NCBI GenBank assembly: GCA_964576715.1
Contig: CAZNWE010000013.1
Span: forward strand, 1-63,369
Direction: 5' to 3'
Source of the DNA: SLRI01 sp964576715
Lineage (GTDB): Bacteria; Pseudomonadota; Alphaproteobacteria; Geminicoccales; Geminicoccaceae
DNA: 63,369 bases
The translations under genes and the position numbers were made by a program. The notes under the pieces were generated by a model that was not told the origin of the DNA, did not search any database, and saw only the letters and a program-made list of their open reading frames with translations. Shown here piece after piece: positions 33,796-42,889 of this stretch; the stretch's first letter is position 1, and each line of letters starts with the position of its first letter.

Positions 33796-36330
33796 TCAAC
33801 GAGCGGTGAGCCTGAGCTCGATCCGCCGGTTCTGCCGGCGGGCTTCCTCGGTGTCGCCGCTGGCGATCGGCTGGGTGTCGGCGAACCCCGCGGCGATCAA
33901 ACGGTCGGCCGGGATGCCCCACTCGATCAGTGCCTGGGCGACGGTGCTGGCCCTGGCAGCCGAGAGCTCCCAGTTCGAGCGCAGGCGGCCGCGACGGATC
34001 GGCTGATCGTCGGTATGGCCGTCCACCCTGAGCATCCAGGGCAGATCCTCGGGCAGCGCCTCGGTGAGGCGCTTGATCTCCATCGCGATCCGATCGAGTT
34101 CGGCCCGACCTTCGGGCGAGAGCTCGGCCTCGCCCGAGGCGAAGGTCAGGCCGGCCGCGTAGGCGACGTTCTGCCCGTCGAGCAACGCCACGTCCTCGGT
34201 GCCGCCGACCCGGGCGAGCACCTCGCCGGTGATCCGGGCATCTCGGCGCACCGCTGCCGCGGCCGCTGTCTCGGCTGCGGCCGGGCTCGGCTGGCCGCCG
34301 AGCGGTATTTCGACCGCCTCCGCCCCGCCAGCCGCGGCCTCCTGTGCGGTGAGTGCCGCCCGCTGCGCTTCGGTGACGGCGCGCAGCTCGGCGAGCTCTG
34401 CCGCCAAGGCCGCCAGCCGTTCCCGCGTCGCCGCGTCGACGTCGAGCAAGGCGTCGAGTGGCCGTTCGTCGGCAGCGGCGGTGAGCCGCTCGGCTGCCGC
34501 CGCGTCCAAAAGCTCGGCCTCCAGCGCTTCGACGCGGGCTTCGGCGGCCTCGCGCGCCACTGTCGCCGTCTGCAGGTCCTGGCGCAGCTCGCTCAGCGAC
34601 GCTTCCCGATTCGCCAGCTGCGCCTCGGTCGCCGCGAGCGAGCCCAAGGCCGCATCACGTTCCGCCGCGAGCGCTGCCGACCGCTCGGCAGCTTCGGCAC
34701 TCGAGGTCTCGATCTGCTCGGCCGCCGCTACTGCCTGGGCCTCGGCCGCTTCGATCGCCGCATCACGTTCGGCCCGCAGCTCGGCCAGTGCTGCCTCGGC
34801 GGTCGCCCGCTCTGCGTCGAGCCGCTCCTCGGCAACCCCGAGGTCGGCCTCGAGGCCGGCGACCGTCGCCCGCAACGCCGCGACCCGTTCGGCGTCCGCC
34901 GCCTCGCGCGCCATCAGCTCGTCCTGGGCGGCCGCCAGCTGGCGCTCGTAATCGTCGCGCACGTCCCGCAACGCCGCAACGGTGCTCTCCGCCAGGCGCA
35001 GCTCCTGCTCGAGCCCGGCCGCCCGCGTCGCCTCCGCCTCGCGCTCGGCCAGCTCGGCACGCAGGCGAGCCTGCTCGGTTTCCGCCGCGTCGCGCGCCGC
35101 CGTCAGCTGCCGCATCCGCTCGTCGCGCTCGACTCCCGCGGCCGCGCGCAGCTCCTCGAGCCGAGCCTCGGCCGTGTCGCGCTCGGCTTCGGCAGCGGCC
35201 AATGCCGCCAATGCCGAAGCGGCCGTCGCCTCGGCGGCGGCCTGGCGTTCCGCCGCCTCGGTCGCCGCCGCGGCTTCCCGTGCCTCGGCCGCCGTCAACG
35301 CCTCGCGCAGTCGCGCTTGGCTGGACTCGCGCAGCGCGAGCTCGCTCTCTAGATCGTCGGCCGCCGCCGCCTCTGCCGCGGCGTCGGCGGTGACGTCCGC
35401 GAGCTGCTGCTCGGCGGCGATCAGCGCGTCGGTGGTCTCGGCCAGCGCGGTCTCCCGCTCGGCGGCCAGGGCACGGAACGAGTCGCGCTCACGCTCGGCC
35501 AGGGCTGCGTCCTGTGTCAGCTGCTGCTGCGCCGCCTCGAGCTCGGCGAGCTCGGCTTGAAGGGCGCTGCGCTCGGCGGTGCGCGTCTCGACCTCTGCCG
35601 CGGCGTCGGCGGTGACGTCCGCGAGCTGCTGCTCGGCGGCGATCAGNNNNNNNNNNNNNNNNNNNNNNNNNNNNNNNNNNNNNNNNNNNNNNNNNNNNNN
35701 NNNNNNNNNNNNNNNNNNNNNNNNNNNNNNNNNNNNNNNNNNNNNNTGCTGCGCCGCCTCGAGCTCGGCGAGCTCGGCTTGAAGGGCGCTGCGCTCGGCG
35801 GCAAGACCGGCGAGCCTGGCCTCGGCGTCCGCGAGAGCAGCCGTCGCCTCGGCGCGAGCGGCCGCTTCGGCGGCGGCCGCCGCCTCCAGCGCGTCGCGCT
35901 CGCTCGCCAAGCTCGCCAACTCGCCGGCCAGCGCGTCGCGCTCGGCTTGCAGCGCTGCGGCATCGACAGCCCCGGCCTCGAGCTCGGCGAGCGCGGCCTC
36001 GCGGGCCTCGAGCTCGGTGCGCAGCGCCTCGTTGGCCGCGGTTGCCGAGCTCAACTGCTCCGGCAGGGCGCGCAGCTGTGCGACCTCGTCGCCCAGGCCC
36101 TCGAGCTGGGCCAGGCGTGCCGCGGTGCTGTCGGCTTCGGCGGCGGGCAGCTCGAGCGCGGCCACTGTTTGATCCAGCCCGCTCTCGACCGTCTGCACCC
36201 GGTCATAGGCATACCAGCCGGCACCGGCGGCGGCGGCGATCGGGATCAGGGTGAAGGCGGCAGTACGCTTTTGCTTGCGGCTTTCCCACTGCCGCAGATG
36301 CGCCTCGAGCTCGGAAATCCTGTTCGCCAT
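33796..36330 (-). CDS. Long coiled-coil OmpA-domain (peptidoglycan-binding) protein, contains an assembly gap
   Basis: As assembled it has 844 residues, 34 of them unknown across the N gap. A short cytoplasmic N-terminus (MANRISELEAHLRQWESRKQ) precedes one membrane helix (about 24-42) and a giant Ala/Glu/Arg-rich coiled coil of about 600 residues. A C-terminal OmpA/MotB domain follows, with LRVDGHTDDQPIRRGR, NWELSAARASTVAQALIEW and RRQNRRIELRLTAR. The anchor lacks an Asp, unlike the MotB-like neighbour. ATG 36330 follows the upstream gene by 11 bases. Its last domain is paralogous to the one in 37038-38483. It probably spans from the inner membrane to peptidoglycan. Confidence 0.88.
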   Translation of the reverse strand: MANRISELEAHLRQWESRKQKRTAAFTLIPIAAAAGAGWYAYDRVQTVESGLDQTVAALELPAAEADSTAARLAQLEGLGDEVAQLRALPEQLSSATAANEALRTELEAREAALAELEAGAVDAAALQAERDALAGELASLASERDALEAAAAAEAAARAEATAALADAEARLAGLAAERSALQAELAELEAAQXXXXXXXXXXXXXXXXXXXXXXXXXXXXXXXXXXLIAAEQQLADVTADAAAEVETRTAERSALQAELAELEAAQQQLTQDAALAERERDSFRALAAERETALAETTDALIAAEQQLADVTADAAAEAAAADDLESELALRESSQARLREALTAAEAREAAAATEAAERQAAAEATAASALAALAAAEAERDTAEARLEELRAAAGVERDERMRQLTAARDAAETEQARLRAELAEREAEATRAAGLEQELRLAESTVAALRDVRDDYERQLAAAQDELMAREAADAERVAALRATVAGLEADLGVAEERLDAERATAEAALAELRAERDAAIEAAEAQAVAAAEQIETSSAEAAERSAALAAERDAALGSLAATEAQLANREASLSELRQDLQTATVAREAAEARVEALEAELLDAAAAERLTAAADERPLDALLDVDAATRERLAALAAELAELRAVTEAQRAALTAQEAAAGGAEAVEIPLGGQPSPAAAETAAAAAVRRDARITGEVLARVGGTEDVALLDGQNVAYAAGLTFASGEAELSPEGRAELDRIAMEIKRLTEALPEDLPWMLRVDGHTDDQPIRRGRLRSNWELSAARASTVAQALIEWGIPADRLIAAGFADTQPIASGDTEEARRQNRRIELRLTAR
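35370..35801. repeat. Tandem 222-base repeat flanking the sequence gap
   Basis: Bases 35370-35424 are identical to 35592-35646, and 35525-35579 to 35747-35801, so two copies lie 222 bases (74 codons) apart. They encode the coiled-coil motif IAAEQQLADVTADAAAE and AERSALQAELAELEAAQ. The second copy contains the N gap. The period keeps the frame. More copies may have been collapsed by the assembler. Confidence 0.85.
35647..35746. other. 100-base assembly gap (Ns)
   Basis: One hundred Ns replace the middle of a coiled-coil repeat unit. In the intact neighbouring unit the equivalent segment (35425-35524) is also exactly 100 bases, so the frame is kept. It may still be a default gap length. Confidence 0.95.
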
Positions 36331-36341
36331 GCCATCCTGCC

Positions 36342-36734
36342 CTAACGCTTGCCGTAGAGTTTCCACAAGAGTTCGACGAACCGCTCGGTGTCCTGCTGCG
36401 GCGAGGCACTGGCCCCGGCCAGTTCCCGCCACTCGTCGCGCAGCACCTGCAGCCCCTCGATCCGCTCGTCGCGCTCGACCATCTCGCGATAGGGAAAGAC
36501 CGCCACGGCGGCGCCGACCACACCCACGACCATCGCCGGCAAGGGCGGCAACCAACCCGCCAGGGCCATCACGACCAGAGCGCCGCCGACCAGCAACAGC
36601 GCCCACGTCGCCAGCTGCAGCTGGCGCCGGGCGCCGCGATGGGTCGCCATCAGCTCGTCGAAGGGCACGCGCAACAGTCGTTCCTGGCGCATTCCGCTGG
36701 CCAGCGGCGTCGCCATGTCGTCGGAATCCGCCAA
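36342..36734 (-). CDS. Two-helix membrane protein of unknown function in the OmpA/MotAB-like cluster
   Basis: This 130-aa protein has two adjacent hydrophobic helices (LATWALLLVGGALVVMALAG and PAMVVGVVGAAVAVFPYREM). A soluble N-terminus precedes them, and a C-terminal helix ends DTERFVELLWKLYGKR. A TTG at 36734 is chosen because GAGG lies 7 bases upstream; an ATG at 36716 is possible but has no clear site. The long coiled-coil OmpA gene follows 11 bases later. Family not recognised. The cluster suggests a scaffold or regulator of an envelope machine. Confidence 0.65.
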   Translation of the reverse strand: MADSDDMATPLASGMRQERLLRVPFDELMATHRGARRQLQLATWALLLVGGALVVMALAGWLPPLPAMVVGVVGAAVAVFPYREMVERDERIEGLQVLRDEWRELAGASASPQQDTERFVELLWKLYGKR

Positions 36735-37037
36735 GGGGTCACCTCGCTTTTCGCACGACCGCAGCCGTACCGCCGATCGTCCATGCCACCGCGCCACGGC
36801 CCAGCCGCAGCGTTCGCCGGTCGGCGCTGGTTTAGCGCTATCGATTGGCAAAAGCCACCGGTCCGCGCCAGCCGGGCCGCGCGGTAAGTGCCTGTTGCCG
36901 CCGGCAATGCCGGCAATCGAAACAGCGACGGGAACAATCGGTCGGAACTTCGCCGCAAGCGCGAGGTCGCGGCCGGCGTCGGCCACCGCCACGCCCGAGC
37001 CGCTGCCCCAGCCACTGCGGCTGCCGGTGGCGCGCGG
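36735..37037. other. 303-base spacer between cluster genes
   Basis: It lies between the MotB-like gene and the small membrane protein, both leftward. I see no ORF with a recognisable family, no strong hairpin and no clear promoter boxes. A separate promoter for the 36734 gene could be here. Confidence 0.4.
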
Positions 37038-38483
37038 CTAGCGGGTCGTCAGCTTGATCTCGATCCGCCGATTGCGGCGGTAGGCCTCGGGCGTATCGGC
37101 CGGATCGAGTGGCTGGAACTCGGCGAAGCCGCGGGCGGCGACCCGATCGGGCGGGATGCCCTGGCTGACCAGGAACTGTGCTACCGAGATGGCCCTGGCG
37201 GTCGACAGCTCCCAGTTGGAGGGGAAGCGGGCGGTGCTGATCGGCCGGCGGTCGGTATGCCCGTCGACCTGCAGCACCCAGGGCAGCTCGTCTGGAATCT
37301 CCGCCGCGATCTCGGCCAGCGTCGACGCCAGTTGCGCCAGCTGCCGCCGGCCGTCCGGGCCGATCTCCGCCTCGCCGGTGCCGAACAGCACCTCTGATTG
37401 GAAGACGAAGCGGTCGCCGACAATGCGGACGTCGTCCCGCTCGCCGAGCACCGCGCGCAGCCGGCCGAAAAAGTCCGAGCGAAAGCGCGACAGCTCCTCG
37501 ACCTCGGCGGCCAGGGCGAGGTTCAGCCGCGCGCCGAGATCGGCGATCAGCGCACTCTGCTCGACCACCTCCCGCTCGCGCGCGTCGAGGATCTGGTCGA
37601 GCTCGGCAAGCTGCACCGACAAGGCGTTGATCTGCTGCCGCAGCTGCGCCACCTCGGCTTCCGCCGCCTCGCGCCCCTCTGCCGCCTCGTCGAGCGCCGT
37701 CTCGAGGCTGCCGGCACTGCGCACCAGCTCCTCGAGGCGCAGGTCGCGGGCCTCGAGCTCGCGCTGGGCGAGCCGCGTCCGCTCCTCCTGACCGGCGAGC
37801 TGCGCCTCGAGCGCCATGCGCTCGTCACGCACCGCCCCCAAAGTCTCGGAGAGGGCCGCGCGATCGGCCTCGACCGCAGCCAGACGATCGGCCTGCTCGG
37901 CCACCTCGGCCTCGAGCTCGGCGCGCACCGTGCGCAGCGTCTCGACGTCGCGGCGCAGCTGCACCAGCTCGGCGAGGCGCAGCTCGAGCGTCTCACGATC
38001 GGCGTCGATGGTCGCCGTCGCGGCCTGCAGATCGGCCCGTGCCGCCGCTGCCTCGGCCTCGAACGTGTCGCGCTCGAGGCGCAGCGCCGACAGGGTCTCC
38101 TCGAGCTGCAGCGCCCGGTCACGCTGCAGCGCCAAGGCCTCGGTGAGCCGATCTCGCTCGGCGGCGACGTCGTCCACCCGGTCGGTCAGGGCGTCGCGCG
38201 CGGCGATGGCGCCGCGCAGATCCGTCGACAAGCGCGCCACGCTCCGCCTGAGCTCGGCCGCGGCATCGCGCTCGAGCCCGAGCTCCCGGCCGAGCGCGCT
38301 CAGCTCCGCCTCGAGCCGGCTCACCGCGGCATCGCGGCCCTCGAGCTGCTGGCTCAAGAAGAACTGGGCGAGCACGAACACGGCGAGCAGAAAGATGATG
38401 ACCATGAGCAGCGTCGAGAGGGCATCGACGAAGCCTGGCCAGATATCCGTGGAGGAAGCCCGTTGGGCCCGACCGCGCGCCAT
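37038..38483 (-). CDS. MotB-like protein with proton-channel helix, coiled coil and OmpA domain
   Basis: This 481-aa protein resembles the stator B subunits MotB and ZorB. An N-terminal single helix carries an acidic residue, Asp20, in IWPGFVDALSTLLMVIIFLL, matching the proton-binding Asp of MotB. A coiled coil of about 300 residues follows. The C-terminal peptidoglycan-binding domain has LQVDGHTDRRPISTARFPSN and RRNRRIEIKLTTR. The coiled coil is much longer than in flagellar MotB. It would lock to peptidoglycan while the upstream MotA/ExbB-like partner (38651-39799) forms the channel. No flagellar genes are near. Confidence 0.9.
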   Translation of the reverse strand: MARGRAQRASSTDIWPGFVDALSTLLMVIIFLLAVFVLAQFFLSQQLEGRDAAVSRLEAELSALGRELGLERDAAAELRRSVARLSTDLRGAIAARDALTDRVDDVAAERDRLTEALALQRDRALQLEETLSALRLERDTFEAEAAAARADLQAATATIDADRETLELRLAELVQLRRDVETLRTVRAELEAEVAEQADRLAAVEADRAALSETLGAVRDERMALEAQLAGQEERTRLAQRELEARDLRLEELVRSAGSLETALDEAAEGREAAEAEVAQLRQQINALSVQLAELDQILDAREREVVEQSALIADLGARLNLALAAEVEELSRFRSDFFGRLRAVLGERDDVRIVGDRFVFQSEVLFGTGEAEIGPDGRRQLAQLASTLAEIAAEIPDELPWVLQVDGHTDRRPISTARFPSNWELSTARAISVAQFLVSQGIPPDRVAARGFAEFQPLDPADTPEAYRRNRRIEIKLTTR

Positions 38484-38650
38484 CGCTCAGTACCCCCAGC
38501 CACCGCCGGGCCGCCAGCACGCCCGGCCCGGCATGGCCGCATGGCCGCCAGGCGCCGGTGCCAGGCCGCCAACGGGGTGCCCCGCGGTCGCCCGTCGGTG
38601 CGCTACCGGCGGCCGATCACCCTGCCGCATCGCCGGCTGCCGGCCGCCGC

Positions 38651-39799
38651 TCACGAGCGTACAGACTGCGGCTCGCCGGCGGCGATGGCAATGGTCCGCG
38701 ACACCAGCTTGATCTCGTTCTTGAGCTCGCGCGTGCTCTCCTCGCGACCGCGCGCCAGATCGTCGATCAGCCGGCCGAGCTTCTGGTCGGTGCTGCGAAT
38801 ATGCTCGCGGGTCGCCTCGTCCAGGGTGACGACACTGCCGCGGCCGAGCGCCTGCTGCACGTCGATCTGCGCCTGGGCCAGGCGACCGAGTGCCTCGTGC
38901 TCGTGGCGCAGCTGGTCGTGCAGCAGACCGAGCCGCTCGTTCAGCAAGCCGAGCGTCGCGTTGAGATCACCACGCGCATGCTCGCTGCGCTCGATGACCA
39001 GCCGCAGCTGATCGATATTCTCGGCGGTCTGCTGCAGCATGCCTTGCAGATAGGCCGGCAACGGCGGTGCCGCCCCGCCGCCGCTGAGGCCACTATCCGG
39101 CGAGGAGTGCCGGGTCAGGCTGGCCAGCCACTCCTCGAGGTCGTTGTAGAAGCTGTTTTGCGCCTGCGTCGCCTGCAGGTCGATGAAGCCGAGAATCAGC
39201 GAGCCCGCAAGCCCGAACAGCGACGAGCTGAACGCCGTGCCCATGCCGCTCAACGGGGCGGCGAGCCCGGCTTTCAGATCATCGAACATCAGCACCATGT
39301 CGTCGCCGGTGAGCGACAGATCGGCGATCACCCGGCTGACCGAGGTGATGGTCTCGAGCAGCCCCCAAAAGGTGCCGAGCAGACCGAGAAAAATCAACAG
39401 GCCGGTCTGGTAGCGGGTGATGTCGCGGCTCTCGTCGAGCCGGGCACTGATGCTGTCCAGGAGATAGCGCATCGACAACGCGTTCAGCGACGCCTGGTCG
39501 CGGCGCGCCTGCTCACCGAGGGCGCCGGCGACCGGGGCGAGCAGGCGCGGCGGCGCGGCCATCGAGAAGCCGGGGCCGGCGGTCCGGAAGGCCTCGATCC
39601 AGGCCACCTCGGCGCGCAGCATCAAGATGCGGCGAAAGGCGTAGGCGATACCGAGCAGCAGCACGCCGAGGATCAGCCCGTTCAGCGCCGGATTCTGCAT
39701 GAAGGCCCGGATGATCACGTCGTAGAGTGCGGCGACGACGATCACCGCGAGCGCGATGAAGAGGACGACCCGGATGATGAACCGCTTCGGGCTGGTCAT
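38651..39799 (-). CDS. MotA/TolQ/ExbB-type proton-channel protein
   Basis: This 382-aa protein has four membrane helices (about 8-30, 40-57, 132-152 and 184-207). The conserved pore segments are LIFLGLLGTFWGLLETI and SGMGTAFSSSLFGLAGSLIL, as in the ExbB/TolQ/MotA/ZorA superfamily. The C-terminal 170 residues are soluble and predicted coiled (for example ATLGLLNERLGLLHDQLRHE). It should pair with the MotB-like protein encoded 167 bases downstream to couple proton or sodium flow to mechanical work. The function here is unknown. Confidence 0.9.
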   Translation of the reverse strand: MTSPKRFIIRVVLFIALAVIVVAALYDVIIRAFMQNPALNGLILGVLLLGIAYAFRRILMLRAEVAWIEAFRTAGPGFSMAAPPRLLAPVAGALGEQARRDQASLNALSMRYLLDSISARLDESRDITRYQTGLLIFLGLLGTFWGLLETITSVSRVIADLSLTGDDMVLMFDDLKAGLAAPLSGMGTAFSSSLFGLAGSLILGFIDLQATQAQNSFYNDLEEWLASLTRHSSPDSGLSGGGAAPPLPAYLQGMLQQTAENIDQLRLVIERSEHARGDLNATLGLLNERLGLLHDQLRHEHEALGRLAQAQIDVQQALGRGSVVTLDEATREHIRSTDQKLGRLIDDLARGREESTRELKNEIKLVSRTIAIAAGEPQSVRS

Positions 39800-40076
39800 G
39801 ATCGCTTTGAGCTCGGCAACGGTGGCTGGGGCAACCCATGGCCACGCGCGCCTTTCCCGGTCAATTGTGCGGATCGAGCGCTTAAGGCCATGGCCTCATC
39901 TGGATAGTAACTGCTTGAGCCGCTCTACCAGAAAGTCGTGCACAAAGGCTTAACGTCGAGCGATTGTTGCGCTACCGCCGCAGCCCTGGGATGTTGTGCG
40001 CGGGAGCGCACGGACGACGCTCGGCAGCCGTGCTCCACGACTGCCGTGACCATCAGCGAGGGAGGTCGATTCAACC

Positions 40077-40478
40077 ATGCTCACCATCGATCCCGACAAG
40101 GTGTGCGCCATCATCGTCAAGGCGCGGGTCTTCGATGCCGGGCTCGACACCGCCGGCGACGACCCGGGCTCCGATCTCGCCCACGGCGAGGTCGACGGCA
40201 TCGAGGCGCAGGACGAGCAGGGCGACGAAGCCGACGAGGACAACACCGAGGACGAGCTCGCCGAGATGATCGCGGGTCTCAATATCGACGAGCAGGTCGA
40301 GCTCGTGGCGCTGGCCTGGCTCGGGCGGGGCAGCTACGCGGTCGAGGAATGGGACGATGCGCTGAGCGAGGCGGCACGGGCGCACAATGCGCGCACGGCC
40401 CAGTACCTGATGGGCATGCCGCTGCTCGCCGACTATCTCGAGGAGGGGCTCGCCGCCTTCGATCTGAGCTGCGAGTAG
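40077..40478 (+). CDS. DUF3775 family protein
   Basis: This 133-aa acidic cytoplasmic protein resembles the DUF3775 family of alphaproteobacteria, which has no known function. Features are MLTIDPDKVCAIIVKARVFD at the N-terminus, an acidic linker (EAQDEQGDEADEDNTEDELA), and WLGRGSYAVEEWDDALSEAA plus MGMPLLADYLEEGLAAFDLS at the C-terminus. The Glu/Asp-rich linker is typical. It has a GAGGGAGG site. It stands divergently from the MotA-like gene, 277 bases away; nothing else was seen in that spacer. Confidence 0.8.
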   Translation: MLTIDPDKVCAIIVKARVFDAGLDTAGDDPGSDLAHGEVDGIEAQDEQGDEADEDNTEDELAEMIAGLNIDEQVELVALAWLGRGSYAVEEWDDALSEAARAHNARTAQYLMGMPLLADYLEEGLAAFDLSCE

Positions 40479-40591
40479 GTGATCCGCGCCGCGGTCGTGC
40501 CGACGCTGTGGGCGTTAGCGTTGCCCTAGGCGCGGCTCGGCTCTTCCCGAGCGCCGACGATTGGTCTAGTGACGCAGTATCGGAGCGGGCG

Positions 40592-40684
40592 ATGGCGTTG
40601 CGGGGCGGGATGAAACGCGGACTCGGCGTCACTATTCTCATCCTGGGGTTCTGGCTGATGGCGACCAGGGCGGTGTTTTTTTGA
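40592..40684 (+). CDS. Possible 30-residue hydrophobic membrane peptide
   Basis: A short frame encodes MALRGGMKRGLGVTILILGF followed by WLMATRAVFF: a positive N-terminus and one membrane helix. GGAG lies 6 bases before the ATG. It sits in the 239-base spacer between the DUF3775 gene and xpaC. A second ATG at 40610 could also start it. It may be chance, since small hydrophobic frames are common; no homologue is recognised. Confidence 0.35.
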   Translation: MALRGGMKRGLGVTILILGFWLMATRAVFF

Positions 40685-40717
40685 GCACCGCAGCTTACGG
40701 CAGGTAGGCGGAGTGGC

Positions 40718-41602
40718 ATGAGCGACGATCTGAGCTCTTTTTCGCGCCGGATCGGCTCGCGGGTCGAGGCGACGACGGGCGTGCCGCTGGCCCCCATCGT
40801 GACCGAGCCGTGGAGCCTGCACGTCGCCACCTTTCTCTGCGTCGGCCCGGCCGTTGCCGGCCTCATGCTCGGCAACTCGACCAAGCTGATCGGCGCCTTG
40901 GTCGCCATCGCGGCACTGCAGGTTGCGGCCCGCCTGGTCCGTCGCGGCCGTGCGGCGGAACGCGACTATGCCGAACGGGCGATCACCAAGGCGCCGCCAC
41001 CGTTCAAGCTCGCCGGCCATATCCTGGTCGGCGTTGCCGGCATGGCGCTCGCCTCGTTCGCCGGAAGCCTGCCGCTCGTCGTCGGCATCGTCGCGGGTGG
41101 GCTCATGGGCTTCGCCGCGATGCTCGCCTACGGTCTCGATCCGCGGCAGGACAAAGGCCTCGATGCCGCCCTGGCCGAGCGCGCCGGGCTCCGCACCGAG
41201 GCCGTCCTCGAGGCGCTCGAGGAGGCGCGCGGCAAGGTCCGGGCGATCGAGACCGAGGCGCGCGGCCTGCACAGCCGCGAGCTGAAGGAGCGTCTGGCCC
41301 GGATCGCCCGAAGCGCCAACGGCGTGCTCAAGCAGATCGAGCAGGACCCGCGCGACCTGCGTCGGGCGCGGCGTTTCCTCGTCACCTATCTCGACGGCAC
41401 CCGCGACGTCGTCGCCGGCTACCGCAAGCAGCAGAAGGATCTGGCCGACACGCCATTGTCGGAGAACTTCCGCCATGTGCTGGAAACGGTCGAGCAGGTC
41501 TTCGCCGAGCAGGCCGAAATCCTCAAGCGCAACGAAAGCCTCGACCTCGAGGTGCAGATCGACGTCTTGAAAACGCAACTGGAACGCGAGGGCGTTCACT
41601 AG
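40718..41602 (+). CDS. XpaC-like membrane protein
   Basis: This 294-aa protein is related to XpaC (named for 5-bromo-4-chloroindolyl phosphate hydrolysis). Two helical membrane segments lie at about 35-70 and 98-140. A soluble helical C-domain follows (DKGLDAALAERAGLRTEAVL and ARRFLVTYLDGTRDVVAGYR). Family members occur next to TelA, as here (34 bases downstream). The mature function is unknown; it is regarded as part of a membrane stress module with TelA. Start ATG 40718 has a GGCGGAG site. Confidence 0.75.
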   Translation: MSDDLSSFSRRIGSRVEATTGVPLAPIVTEPWSLHVATFLCVGPAVAGLMLGNSTKLIGALVAIAALQVAARLVRRGRAAERDYAERAITKAPPPFKLAGHILVGVAGMALASFAGSLPLVVGIVAGGLMGFAAMLAYGLDPRQDKGLDAALAERAGLRTEAVLEALEEARGKVRAIETEARGLHSRELKERLARIARSANGVLKQIEQDPRDLRRARRFLVTYLDGTRDVVAGYRKQQKDLADTPLSENFRHVLETVEQVFAEQAEILKRNESLDLEVQIDVLKTQLEREGVH

Positions 41603-41636
41603 CGCCGCACTGATGCGCAAAGCCTGGAGCAGATCG

Positions 41637-42869
41637 ATGACCATGTCGCCCGAGAAGACGCCGTCGACCGCCACTGCCACCACGGCCCCGCCCACCATCC
41701 CGACAACCACTCCGACAACCACTGCGGCCGCCCCGGCGCAGACCGCGCTCGCCACCCAGATCGCCGCCCTCTCGGGCGAGCTGGTCCAGGATCTCGAGCT
41801 GAATCTCGAGGGCACCGCAGTCGAGCAGGTCGAGCGGGCGATGGCCGAACTCGACGTGACCGACAGCAACTCGATCATCTTCTTCGGCTCGAAGGCGCAG
41901 CAGCAGCTCACCGAGGTCTCCGATTCGATGCTCGAATCGGTGCGCACCAAGGACGTCGGCCCGGCCGGCGACGCGCTCAACTCGATGGTCTCGAAGCTGC
42001 GCGAGCTCAAGTTCGAGGCGATCGACCCGCGCGACCAGCCCGGCTTCTTCGCTCGCCTCTTCGGTGCGAAGAACAAGCTCCAGGGCTATCTCGACCAGTA
42101 CGAGACGGTGCGCGACCAGATCGACAAGATCACCAACGATCTCGAACGGCACAAGACGACGCTGCTCACCGACATCACCAAGCTCGACAAGCTCTACGAC
42201 GTCAATCTCGACTACTTCCGCTCGCTCGAAGTCTATGTCGCGGCCGGTCGCGCCAAGTTGAAGGAGCTCGACGAGACGACCATCCCGGCCATGGCCAAGT
42301 CGGTGGAGAATGCCGACGACGTGATCGAGGCGCAAAAGCTCCGCGACCTGCGCTCGCGCCGCGACGATCTCGAGCGCCGGGTCCACGACCTGCTCCTGAC
42401 CCGCCAGGTGACGATGCAGAGCCTGCCCTCGATCCGGCTGGTCCAGGAGAACGACAAGTCGCTGATCACCAAGATCAACTCGACCATGGCCAACACCGTA
42501 CCACTCTGGCGCCAGCAGCTGGCGCAAGCCATCACGATCTACCGGTCGGGTCAGGCGGCGGGGGCGGTCAAGGCCGCGACCGATCTCACCAACGAGCTGC
42601 TCGAGAAGAACGCCGACAATCTCCGCGAGGTCAATGCCGAGGTCCGCCAGCAGGTCGAGCGCGGGGTCTTCGACATCGAGGTGGTCAAGCGGGCCAACGA
42701 CCAGCTGATCGCCACGATCGAGGACAGCTTGCGCATCGCCGATGAGGGCAAGGCCAAGCGCAAGGAGGCCGAGGTGCAGCTGATCGAGGCCGAGGAGAAG
42801 CTCAAGGCCAGCCTGCAGGCGGCCTCGGCCCGGGCCACCGGCACCGCCACGCAGCAGCCGGCCGGCTGA
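41637..42869 (+). CDS. TelA/KlaA-type toxic anion resistance protein
   Basis: This 410-aa, mostly helical protein belongs to the TelA family, associated with tellurite and other stress tolerance and with phage/colicin resistance clusters. A Thr/Pro/Ala-rich N-terminus is followed by LTEVSDSMLESVRTKDVGPA, the core KVLEAIDPRDQPGFFARLFG-like region, and VHDLLLTRQVTMQSLPSIRL. The C-terminus ends with an Ala/Glu/Lys-rich coiled coil. ATG 41637 is preferred because GGAG is 7 bases upstream; an ATG at 41613 adds 8 residues. Its partner XpaC is just upstream. Confidence 0.88.
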   Translation: MTMSPEKTPSTATATTAPPTIPTTTPTTTAAAPAQTALATQIAALSGELVQDLELNLEGTAVEQVERAMAELDVTDSNSIIFFGSKAQQQLTEVSDSMLESVRTKDVGPAGDALNSMVSKLRELKFEAIDPRDQPGFFARLFGAKNKLQGYLDQYETVRDQIDKITNDLERHKTTLLTDITKLDKLYDVNLDYFRSLEVYVAAGRAKLKELDETTIPAMAKSVENADDVIEAQKLRDLRSRRDDLERRVHDLLLTRQVTMQSLPSIRLVQENDKSLITKINSTMANTVPLWRQQLAQAITIYRSGQAAGAVKAATDLTNELLEKNADNLREVNAEVRQQVERGVFDIEVVKRANDQLIATIEDSLRIADEGKAKRKEAEVQLIEAEEKLKASLQAASARATGTATQQPAG

Positions 42870-42889
42870 GCCAACCTGGAGCGACTCTC

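Noticed and set aside
34200..36300. CRISPR array or other short direct repeat array
   Set aside because: The repeats are in-frame coding repeats of a coiled coil, with no spacers and no cas genes.
36735..39799. Zorya-type antiphage system (ZorA/ZorB)
   Set aside because: The MotA/MotB-like pair resembles ZorAB in architecture, but no ZorC, ZorD or ZorE effector is nearby, so a defence call is not supported.
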